This document shows, piece after piece, positions 24,494 to 31,673 of a stretch of DNA of 64,000 bases. The notes beneath the pieces were generated by a model. It was not told the DNA's origin, ran no database searches, and saw nothing but the letters and a program-made list of their open reading frames with translations. Both the position numbers and the translations under genes were made by a program. The stretch's first letter is position 1. Each line of letters opens with the position of its first letter. Source of the DNA: an uncultured Collinsella sp. (GTDB taxonomy: Bacteria; Actinomycetota; Coriobacteriia; Coriobacteriales; Coriobacteriaceae); contig UQZH01000003.1 in the NCBI GenBank assembly GCA_900545445.1, positions 22,101 to 86,100 on the forward strand, given 5' to 3'.

Positions 24494-25417
24494 TTACAGC
24501 TTGGCGTCGATGTCGACGCTCTGATACGTAGGGGTCTGCTGGACGTAGAGCTTAATGCCCATGTCGAGCAGCTGGTTGACGTCGGCCTTCTGGTTGGCGT
24601 CGAGGAAGACGGAGCTGTCCTTGCCTCCGACCTGATCGGCACCGTCGTGGTTGGCGGTGGCGCCCAGGTTGATGGCATCGAGCTTGTAGCCCTGGCAGAA
24701 CTGCAGCATCTCGGCCGTGTTGCCAAAGACGAACATGACGCGCTCGCCGAGGGTGTTGAGCTTGTCCATCTTGGCGAGGGCACGCTCGACGGTGAAGACG
24801 TTCAGGCGCACGCCCTGGGGCTTGGCCAGCTTAAGAGCGCCCTTCTTGATGTCATCGTTGGCGGCAGCGTTGTCGACGACGATGATGCGCTCGGCCTGAA
24901 CCTTGGTGGTCCAGGTAAAGACAACCTGGCCGTGCAGCAGACGGTAGTCAAGACGTGCGAGGACGATCTTGGCGGGACCGGAGCTGTGACGGGGCGCCTT
25001 GGCCTTCTTGGCGGGAGCCGCGGCAGCCTCGACCGGTGCGTTGGGGTTGGTCAGACCGGTACGGGCCTCGTTGATGAGGGCCGCGAGCTCGGCGCCCTTG
25101 ACGGGGACGGGGCTCATAGCGAGCGTCAGTGCCAGCGGGATGTTGAAACCGCTGACAACCGTGAACTTCGTGCCGTTCTTGGAAAGCTCGACCATGCTGT
25201 TGTTGACCGAGCTGCCGAGCATATCGGTCAGCACATAGACGGTGTCGTCCGCGTTGAACGTGGCGATCATGGCGTCCACCTTATCGGTGATGGGCTCCTT
25301 GTCGTCACGAGCAAGCGACACGACGTGGACGTTCGACACGTCGCCGAGAACCATCTCGAGCGTGTCTTTGGCGCCTGCGGCCAGGCCGCCATGAGATGCG
25401 AGAATGATCTGATTCAT
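24494..25417 (-). CDS. Mannose-family PTS fused EIIAB
   Basis: A 307-residue two-domain phosphocarrier. The A domain (1-120) has phospho-His9 (ILASHGG) and TDMLGSSVNN. A linker rich in Ala, Lys and Pro (126-147) joins it to the B domain, with RLDYRLLHGQV placing phospho-His162. In the first PTS set these are separate genes. The start has GGAGGAGG upstream. First gene of the operon, with an ACGTTATA operator (25446-25453) about 30 bases before the start. Confidence 0.95.
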   Translation of the reverse strand: MNQIILASHGGLAAGAKDTLEMVLGDVSNVHVVSLARDDKEPITDKVDAMIATFNADDTVYVLTDMLGSSVNNSMVELSKNGTKFTVVSGFNIPLALTLAMSPVPVKGAELAALINEARTGLTNPNAPVEAAAAPAKKAKAPRHSSGPAKIVLARLDYRLLHGQVVFTWTTKVQAERIIVVDNAAANDDIKKGALKLAKPQGVRLNVFTVERALAKMDKLNTLGERVMFVFGNTAEMLQFCQGYKLDAINLGATANHDGADQVGGKDSSVFLDANQKADVNQLLDMGIKLYVQQTPTYQSVDIDAKL

Positions 25418-25445
25418 CTTGCCTCCTCCTTTTCGTTATGGTCAT

Positions 25446-25465
25446 TATAACGTCTTATACGTTGC
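25446..25465. promoter_or_regulatory. Putative operator of the second PTS operon
   Basis: TATAACGT (25446-25453) followed by ATACGTTG in the same region, 30-45 bases before the EIIAB start. It is one of six exact ACGTTATA sites at promoters of this window. I could not pick a convincing -35/-10 pair here. Confidence 0.5.
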
Positions 25466-25599
25466 TTATATTGCTAATTAGTATAAAGACCGTTCGCGGG
25501 TGATAATCGACCGTTGACGGGTTTAACGTATTTGAAACGTTGGGGCTGGGTAGGCCGCGCTGGCTGGATAACCCGAGGTCAGACCCTGCGCGCAATCCT

Positions 25600-26682
25600 C
25601 TATCGCACAAAGTACCAGGGGCTTTCCTGCACGGTGGGCTCCAGCGCGATGCCGGTGCGCTCCTTAAACAGATCCATGTCCTGCGATTTCTCCGTCCACC
25701 ACGCGTTGGGCTTAAAGGTCATGCTCTCAACAACATGACCGACAAACACACTGTTGCGCAGCTTGGAGAAGTCGGTGTTCATGATCAGGATGGACGCGAG
25801 CACCAGCACGATGCCCAGAACCTTGATCGCGCCGGCGGGCTCAGCGTAGATGCCAATGCCCACCAGTACGGTGACGACCGTCTCGAAAGACATTACGACG
25901 GGAACTTTCGACGTCTCGAGCCCCATGGACAGACCTTGCATATATAAGATGTAAGCCACGGCTGTGGGGATGAGTCCAAAGCCAAGGAACAGCAGCAGCA
26001 GCCGTGGCGACATTGCCGCGGCGACATCCGGCCACGGAGCCGCGATAGCCGCCATAACCGCACCGCCAAAAACAAAGCCCCAAAACGTGACAGCCAGCGG
26101 GTGGACTGTCTTGGTTGCTATCCGGCTAAACACCGCGAGCGACGCACCGCAAAGGCCTGCAATCACGCCCGACGTGACGCCCCAAACCGAAAAATGAAAA
26201 CCGGAAAGGTCGCCATTGGTCACCGCAAGCACGCAGCCAACGATGTTAAAGACAATGGCAACGAGCTTGTTGGGGGTCACGTCCTCGCGATAAAGCACGC
26301 GGCCGAGCATGACGCCAAACACCGGCGAGGTGTAGAGCAGCACCGAGGCCGTGGACATGCCCACCTCGCCCATGCACTCGTAATAGCAGGTGTTGGCGGC
26401 GGCCAGACCGACGATACCGACAAGCGCGCAGGGAACAAGCTCTTTAGGGCTTGCCTTGAACAGGGCCAGCGGGCCCTGAGCCACGGTAGACCCCTCACCC
26501 GGACGGCAGCCCATAAACATCAGGACCGGCGCCAAGATAAGCGCTCCGACCAACAAGCGAAAGGCAGCCATGCTCTGGGACGAAACGCCCATGGCCGAGA
26601 TGCCGTTTACAAAGATTCCGATGCTGCCCCACATAAGCGCGGCGATCAGCACCAGCACATAGCCCAGATTGCTCTTCTTCAA
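25600..26682 (-). CDS. EamA/DMT-family transporter
   Basis: A 360-residue protein with ten predicted membrane helices in two EamA repeats (first begins LVLIAALMWGSIGIF, second SVWGVTSGVIAGLCGAS). Such proteins move amino acids, nucleotides or other metabolites. The C-terminal 45 residues are hydrophilic. It lies alone upstream of the PTS operon on the same strand. Its promoter region holds the ACGTTATA site (26722-26729), so it seems to belong to the same regulon; export or import of the amine freed by the deglycases is a reasonable guess. Confidence 0.85.
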   Translation of the reverse strand: MKKSNLGYVLVLIAALMWGSIGIFVNGISAMGVSSQSMAAFRLLVGALILAPVLMFMGCRPGEGSTVAQGPLALFKASPKELVPCALVGIVGLAAANTCYYECMGEVGMSTASVLLYTSPVFGVMLGRVLYREDVTPNKLVAIVFNIVGCVLAVTNGDLSGFHFSVWGVTSGVIAGLCGASLAVFSRIATKTVHPLAVTFWGFVFGGAVMAAIAAPWPDVAAAMSPRLLLLFLGFGLIPTAVAYILYMQGLSMGLETSKVPVVMSFETVVTVLVGIGIYAEPAGAIKVLGIVLVLASILIMNTDFSKLRNSVFVGHVVESMTFKPNAWWTEKSQDMDLFKERTGIALEPTVQESPWYFVR

Positions 26683-26715
26683 CGCAGCCTCCTCGGTATT
26701 GTTTCCAATATGTTT

Positions 26716-26742
26716 CGTACTACGTTATAGTCGTTATATACA
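26716..26742. promoter_or_regulatory. Putative operator of the EamA transporter gene
   Basis: TACTACGTTATAGTCGTTAT, containing ACGTTATA (26722-26729) and a second CGTTATA ten bases on, 35-55 bases before the start codon. Confidence 0.5.
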
Positions 26743-26812
26743 TTTTTCAAGACACAAATCGGCGAGCGGATAAGTGATCCGTTTTCCTCCGCCCCCAGCG
26801 GATTACTGGGCG

Positions 26813-26877
26813 GTTGCGGTGAAATAGTTCCTAAATAGAGGCTTCAAGCCCCCAAGCAGGAACTATTCCACCGCAAC
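26813..26877. repeat. Repeat family D, copy 1
   Basis: Arms GTTGCGGTGAAATAGTTCCT (26813-26832) and AGGAACTATTCCACCGCAAC (26858-26877) with a 25-base loop. It lies at the 3' end of DG4 and may double as its terminator. A second copy is at 62193-62259. Confidence 0.75.
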
Positions 26878-26913
26878 TTATGAGGACATCGAGCTGTTAG
26901 GCCGCTCTATCCC

Positions 26914-27906
26914 CTAGTAGTCCAGCTTCCACATGTAGCGTCGCGTCATGTAGTCCTTGTGGGTGACGGCAGAGAGCGCGCGCATGTACACGTTGTTGAG
27001 AATCGGGGCAAAGATCAGGTGGTTGAAGTATTCGCTCACGCTGTCCTTGATGTCATTGAGGCCGAGCTCCTTGGCGTCGAGCTGATAGACGCGCTCGCCA
27101 CCGTACTGGTTGACGAAGCGGATGCCGCGCTCGTCGTTGCAGCGGCTGCGGCCGACGCTGATGAGCTGGAACAGCGAGGTGCGCTTGTCCAGGATCTCGA
27201 AGGGGCCGTGGAAGAAGTCACAGGTGTTGATGGTGCAGGAGTCGATCTGCAGCATCTCCTGCACGTTGCAGATGCTAAAGACGTAGGCGGCACCAAAGAG
27301 CGGACCCTGAGCCATGACGTTGATGCAGGGCTTGTCGGCGTTCTGCTCGGCCCACTTGGCAGCGAGCGGACGGGTGTACTCGACGGCCTTGCGATAGATG
27401 GGGTCGACCAAGTCGAACGCGGCCATAGCGGTCTCGTACTCGGCATAGCCCTCGGTCTGCTGCGTGAGCTCCATGGCGATCATGGTCACGACGGCGGAGT
27501 TGGTACGGCCCATGCAGGACTCGTCGACGGCCAGGCTGTCATACTGGATCTTGTAGTCGCAGACCTCGGTGAGGCCGGACTCGTCAACATAGATGGCGAT
27601 GGTGCTGGCGCCGTGGTCCTTGGTGACCTGGGCGGCGACGATGGTCTCCTTGGTGCCGCGCATGGACACGACGACGGCCAGGGTGTTCTCGTTGACGTAG
27701 GCCGGAGTGGCGTGCACGAACTCGTTGCTGGTGTAGCTGGAGCTCACGACCTGCGTGGCCTCGTGCTCCATAAAGTACTGGGCAGGATAGTTGCCGCCGT
27801 TGGATCCGCCAGCGCCAATCCACACGACGCGCTTGATGCCGCCCTTGTCTGCCTTGTCAGCCAAAACCTGGGAGACGACATCCTTAACCTGTTCCTGAGT
27901 AGTCAT
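26914..27906 (-). CDS. SIS-family sugar-amine 6-phosphate deglycase DG4
   Basis: A 330-residue two-SIS-domain protein. Loops WIGAGGSNGGN (29-39) and SMRGTKE (81-87) replace the more usual GCGGS and SGNT/GGST; Glu217 (EMLQ) and His233 (CDFFHGPFE) keep the 16-residue spacing; the C-terminus TRRYMWKLDY matches FrlB. The altered loops suggest a different amine or sugar. It is divergent from regulator R5, and the shared intergenic region holds repeated GCATACA operators. No PTS gene is beside it. Confidence 0.83.
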   Translation of the reverse strand: MTTQEQVKDVVSQVLADKADKGGIKRVVWIGAGGSNGGNYPAQYFMEHEATQVVSSSYTSNEFVHATPAYVNENTLAVVVSMRGTKETIVAAQVTKDHGASTIAIYVDESGLTEVCDYKIQYDSLAVDESCMGRTNSAVVTMIAMELTQQTEGYAEYETAMAAFDLVDPIYRKAVEYTRPLAAKWAEQNADKPCINVMAQGPLFGAAYVFSICNVQEMLQIDSCTINTCDFFHGPFEILDKRTSLFQLISVGRSRCNDERGIRFVNQYGGERVYQLDAKELGLNDIKDSVSEYFNHLIFAPILNNVYMRALSAVTHKDYMTRRYMWKLDY

Positions 27907-27944
27907 CGTGCATCAGCCTTTCTTCTCGTTTGATGCTCTCGATG

Positions 27945-28103
27945 GCATACAAGTTACATACATGTTTTGGTTATGTCGACTAGTTGTATGCTATATTTGT
28001 CTTAAAAATTTTGCTGATGCTGTTTTCGATAACTAGCTACCAGCGGTTTTGTTGTTGTATTGGATACATGCTTAATTAGATTCGCATACAGGTTAGATAC
28101 AGG
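27945..28103. promoter_or_regulatory. Divergent DG4/R5 control region with repeated operators
   Basis: Two 20-base sites of the form GCATACA-N-GTT-NN-ATACA-N-G occur at 27945-27964 and 28084-28103, one near each gene start. Further GCATACA/TGTATGC half-sites lie at 27984-27991 and 28056-28071. The rightmost site covers the R5 ribosome-binding region. R5 is the likely binder. Confidence 0.6.
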
Positions 28104-28111
28104 TTGATTGC

Positions 28112-28834
28112 ATGAATGCTTCGTCTAAAAAGAAACTGGCCCAATACGAGCGCTTGGCGGGCATGCTGCGCGACCGCATCGCCGCCGGCACCTACGCGCG
28201 CGGAGACAAGCTGCCGTCCGAGATGGAACTCATGGACGAATCGGGTCTGTCGCGCAGCACCGTGCGCCACGCCCTTAAGGTGCTCGTTGATGAGGGCCTG
28301 GTGCGCACCGAGCGCGGGCGTGGCGCCTTTGTGGCCGACACGCCCGCGCTCCACGAGAACAACCTGGTGTTTTCGAGCTATACCAAGCAGGTCGAAGGCC
28401 AGGGAATGAAGCCCACCACGCGCACGGTGGACTCGGGCTTTACCAAGGCGGGCGGCAGCATAGCTAAGTTCTTTGACGCCGCCGTGGGCAGCAAGCTCGT
28501 CAAACTTGTCCGTCTGCGTTATCTGGACGATGCGCCGCTGTGCCTGGAGACTACCTATCTACCACCGAGCTTTGAAGCACTCATCAATCGCGATATCAAC
28601 GGTTCGCTCTACGCGACGCTGCGTCAAGAATTCCATCGCGCGCCGGCACGGGGGCACAAGACCTTTGAGGTGTGCTATGCCTCGCAAAACGAGGCGTTTT
28701 TGCTCAACGTCGAGCGCGGGCAGGCGCTGATCCTGATCACCGACTACGTCTACGACACCGACGGCCGCCCGCTCCATGTCTCCAAGCGCATCCAGCGCAC
28801 CGACCGTGCCAAATACACCGAGCCCATCGGCTAA
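28112..28834 (+). CDS. GntR/UTRA transcriptional regulator R5
   Basis: A 240-residue regulator with GntR winged helix (YERLAGMLRDRIAAGTY, SEMELMDESGLSRSTVRHAL, wing GRGAFV) and a UTRA domain. It is divergent from DG4 and 205 bases from it, the classical layout for a regulator and its target. The start lacks a strong ribosome site; an operator copy occupies that region, which may couple expression to self-repression. Its stop codon lies in repeat B copy 4. Confidence 0.88.
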   Translation: MNASSKKKLAQYERLAGMLRDRIAAGTYARGDKLPSEMELMDESGLSRSTVRHALKVLVDEGLVRTERGRGAFVADTPALHENNLVFSSYTKQVEGQGMKPTTRTVDSGFTKAGGSIAKFFDAAVGSKLVKLVRLRYLDDAPLCLETTYLPPSFEALINRDINGSLYATLRQEFHRAPARGHKTFEVCYASQNEAFLLNVERGQALILITDYVYDTDGRPLHVSKRIQRTDRAKYTEPIG

Positions 28835-28870
28835 CCTGCCAAAATAAACCTGTCCCTAAATGGTAGGTTT
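28833..28870. repeat. Repeat family B, copy 4, overlapping two gene ends
   Basis: AACCTGCCAAAATAAACCTG to GGTAGGTTT. It supplies the stop codon of R5 (28832-28834) and, on the other strand, the last five codons and stop of the GNAT gene (stop 28856-28858). Confidence 0.72.
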
Positions 28871-29446
28871 GGGGAGATCGGGGAACCAGGTTGGCTTGGG
28901 TTGGTTGGGCGTGCGCTCGGCTAGGACCAACTCCATCCAACACATGTCGTACCAGCGGCCGAACTTTTGGGCGCAGCGGTCAAAGGCGCCCACCAGGCGA
29001 TATCCCATATGGGCATGGAAGTCCTGACTGTTGTGCGTCAGATACTCGTCGTCCTTGTCGTGCGGCACGGCGATGAGGGCGCACATGTTGGTGATGCCCA
29101 TCGCAATCAGACATTGCTTGAGCGCATCGTGCAGCTTGCGGCCCAGCCCGCCGTGGCGCACGTCGCGCGCCAGGTAGATCGACGTCTCGACCGACCAGTC
29201 GTAGGCCTCGCGGCTGTTGAGCGGACTCACATAGGCATAGCCTACCGGACGCCCGTCCAACTCCATCACCAGATACGGATAGCGCTTGAGCGTACGCTCG
29301 ATGCGCCCGGCGAACTCCTCAACGCTCGGCACCTCGTATTCGCAGGTAATCGCCGTCTGGCGCACATACGGCTCATAGATGGCAAGCAACGCCGGCGCAT
29401 CATCGGGCGTCGCCAGGCGAATCGTCGGCTCGGACATCTCGGTCAT
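28856..29446 (-). CDS. GNAT-family N-acetyltransferase (phosphinothricin acetyltransferase-like)
   Basis: A 196-residue acetyl-CoA-dependent transferase. The sequence runs IRLATPDDAPALLAIY at the N-terminus, ETSIYLARDVRHGGLGRKLHDA at about 88-109 (the acetyl-CoA loop, here HGGLGRKL) and a C-terminal HMGYRLVGAFDRCAQKFGRWYD typical of the Pat/Bar/YwnH group. Substrates in this group include phosphinothricin and methionine sulfoximine, but the natural one is unknown. It converges with R5, and both genes end inside a shared repeat copy. Confidence 0.85.
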   Translation of the reverse strand: MTEMSEPTIRLATPDDAPALLAIYEPYVRQTAITCEYEVPSVEEFAGRIERTLKRYPYLVMELDGRPVGYAYVSPLNSREAYDWSVETSIYLARDVRHGGLGRKLHDALKQCLIAMGITNMCALIAVPHDKDDEYLTHNSQDFHAHMGYRLVGAFDRCAQKFGRWYDMCWMELVLAERTPNQPKPTWFPDLPKPTI

Positions 29447-29470
29447 ACAACCCTTCTCCCCAAAAGCAAA

Positions 29471-29505
29471 GGCCGCCCTGCGCCAAGCTCAGGCGCAGGG
29501 CGGCC
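29471..29505 (-). terminator. Terminator of the threonine aldolase gene
   Basis: Perfect 14-pair stem GGCCGCCCTGCGCC with a 7-base loop; on the minus strand followed by TTTGCTTTTGG. Confidence 0.75.
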
Positions 29506-29523
29506 CCTTGTCATTACATCAGG

Positions 29524-30549
29524 CTACAGGACAGCCGCCAACGCGTCGATATCCTCCTGCGTCGTGGCCCAGCTGGTGCAAAAACGCACCACCGTGTGGG
29601 TCTCGTCGTACTTTTCCCAGTACTCGATCGCCGCATGCTCGCGAATGCGGGCCATAACCTCGTTGGGCAGAATCACGAACTGCTGGTTGGTCGGCGTCTC
29701 CAAGAAGAACTGGTAGCCGCGCTCGTGTAGCACACGACGAAGTGCCTGCGCGGTTTCGATCGCCTGTCGACCAATCTCAAAATACAGGCCATCGGTAAAG
29801 AGCGCCTCAAACTGGACGCCCGTCAGGCGGCCCTTGGCGAGCAGTGCGCCATGCTGCTTAATGCGCGGAATGGGATGCGCCGGAGCGTGCATGCCACAAA
29901 ACACCACGGCCTCGCCGCAGAGCGCGCCGCACTTGGTGCCGCCGATGTAGAACACGTCGCACAGCTGCGCCAGCTCGGGCAGGGTAATGTCGCACTCATC
30001 GGCCGCCAGCGCATAGGCCAGGCGGGCGCCATCCACAAACAGCGGAATCTCACGCTTCTGGCACACCGCATGAATCGCCGCGAGCTCGGCCTTGGAATAC
30101 AGCGTGCCGTACTCGGTCGACAGGCTCACGTACACGGCGCCCGGGAACACCGTGTGCTCGTAGCTCTCGTTTTCGTAGAACACCTGGATATAGTTCTCGA
30201 GGTCCTCGGCGTGCATCTTGCCCTCGTAGCCGGGGATGGTGAGCACCTTGTGGCCGCCAAACTCGATGGCGCCCGCCTCGTGACAGGCGACGTGGCCAGT
30301 CTCGGCGGCAACGACGCCCTCGTAGGGCGCAAGCAGCATGTCGATCACCGTCGCGTTGGCCTGCGTGCCGCCCACCAGAAAAAACACGTCGGCATCGGGG
30401 GCCTGACAGGCCTCGCGGATAAGCTGCTTGGCACGCTCGGTGTGCGCATCGGTACCGTAGCCGGGCTGCGGTTCCATGTTGGTGTCGACGAGCGCTTGCA
30501 GCACTGCCGGATGTGCACCGTGGGAATAGTCGTTGTTAAACGCGAGCAT
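29524..30549 (-). CDS. ltaE: Low-specificity L-threonine aldolase (beta-eliminating lyase family)
   Basis: A 341-residue PLP enzyme of fold type I that splits threonine or allo-threonine to glycine and acetaldehyde. The PLP lysine is Lys206 in YIGGTKCGAL and the conserved DGAR is at 173-176. N-terminal NNDYSHGAHPAVLQAL is typical of the group. GAGAGG precedes the start. It stands alone with a terminator. Confidence 0.9.
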   Translation of the reverse strand: MLAFNNDYSHGAHPAVLQALVDTNMEPQPGYGTDAHTERAKQLIREACQAPDADVFFLVGGTQANATVIDMLLAPYEGVVAAETGHVACHEAGAIEFGGHKVLTIPGYEGKMHAEDLENYIQVFYENESYEHTVFPGAVYVSLSTEYGTLYSKAELAAIHAVCQKREIPLFVDGARLAYALAADECDITLPELAQLCDVFYIGGTKCGALCGEAVVFCGMHAPAHPIPRIKQHGALLAKGRLTGVQFEALFTDGLYFEIGRQAIETAQALRRVLHERGYQFFLETPTNQQFVILPNEVMARIREHAAIEYWEKYDETHTVVRFCTSWATTQEDIDALAAVL

Positions 30550-30594
30550 GGCAATCCTCTCTTACCGGGTATCGGTCAGATGATTCAAACTGAG

Positions 30595-31458
30595 CTATTG
30601 TACGCCGTTGGGATAGGCAATGCGCGCGGCAAGGCACTCAAGCGCCAGCACCAGGGCAAAGCCGCAGCTCACGTCACTCAAAAAATGCGCTCCGATCACG
30701 ATACGGCCAAAGGCGACGAGCGCCGCGACCGCAGCCGCCGTCCAAAAGGCTACGCGGCGGCGCGACGGTTTTTCCTTAAAGGCCGCCGCGGGAAGCCCGG
30801 CGAGCATAAGACCGATCGCCGCGTGCGCCGTGTGTCCGCTCGCAAACGACTTGAAGCCGTCCTTAATCACGCCGGCGGCAATAAAGGCCCACTTGTCGGG
30901 GTTGCCGATCACCCACCACGGCTGAAAATTGAGCCCCGGCGTGACCTCGATCACGCGCATGCGCGGGCGCGACCACAGCGGCTTGACGATCACGTTGAGG
31001 ATAATGGCCTGAGCAACCCACACGGCAAGCACCATCAACGCCCAGCGTGCGAGCTCGTCGGACTCGGTCGTGCGCGTGAGGCGATAGACGATAAGGTTGG
31101 CAGCGATGACCAGCACAAACGTCAGCACCAACTGAACAGCGATGAGTTTGCCGCCAACCTTCAGGGACGAGACGATCTCGTAGCCGACCAGGCCAACGTT
31201 GACGAGGATGCCGAGCACGGCGAGCCATTTGCTCCCCCTGGAGTCGGGACGCACCGCGCGCACGAGCATAACGCCCGCGACGCTTGTCGTCAGCTCGAAC
31301 GGCAGCTCGCCGGCAGCCTCGATAAAGCGGCCGTACATGCTGCCGACGTTGAACAGCGCACTCGAGATCTGATAATCGAAGAAGCTGCCCACGCCCAGAC
31401 AAAGGCACAGGACAACCGCGATAATGGCGACATCTTTCTTAAAGATGTATCCGAACAT
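30595..31458 (-). CDS. PAP2-superfamily membrane phosphatase
   Basis: A 287-residue membrane protein with six or seven helices and the three phosphatase motifs: KPLWSRPRMR, FASGHTAHA (His acting on the phosphoenzyme) and GRIVIGAHFLSDV. This family dephosphorylates undecaprenyl pyrophosphate, phosphatidate or related lipids at the membrane. ASGH replaces the common PSGH. I start at the ATG at 31458, preceded by GAAAGGA. Downstream of mfd on the same strand, with the 134-base element in between. Confidence 0.82.
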   Translation of the reverse strand: MFGYIFKKDVAIIAVVLCLCLGVGSFFDYQISSALFNVGSMYGRFIEAAGELPFELTTSVAGVMLVRAVRPDSRGSKWLAVLGILVNVGLVGYEIVSSLKVGGKLIAVQLVLTFVLVIAANLIVYRLTRTTESDELARWALMVLAVWVAQAIILNVIVKPLWSRPRMRVIEVTPGLNFQPWWVIGNPDKWAFIAAGVIKDGFKSFASGHTAHAAIGLMLAGLPAAAFKEKPSRRRVAFWTAAAVAALVAFGRIVIGAHFLSDVSCGFALVLALECLAARIAYPNGVQ

Positions 31459-31539
31459 GCTTTCCTTTCGGTCGGTCGAAGGGCGGTCAGCCTGCAATGT
31501 AGGTGAGACGAAGATGGCTTTGTCCCGTAAATACCCTTA

Positions 31540-31673
31540 CAGGTTGAGCATAAGTAAGCGAAAACGTTCCATTTGTGGCAAGGTGGCCCGAAGGAGGAGG
31601 GAAGCGTACTTGCGTACGCGACCGACGAGTGAGGGTCAGATTGCCCAAATGGGGCGTTTGCAGCGTCGACCCG
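31540..31673 (+). ncRNA. Candidate structured RNA / palindromic element, 134 bases, copy b
   Basis: Same length and fold as 18564-18697: P1 (arm AACGTTCCATTTG, with two plus-strand U-G pairs), P2 TGGCCC/GGGTCA and apical hairpin GCGTAC-TTGC-GTACGC. Conserved loops are CAGGTTGAGCA, GAGGAGGGAAGC and GACCGACGA. The element ends exactly where the mfd stop codon begins. Confidence 0.5.
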
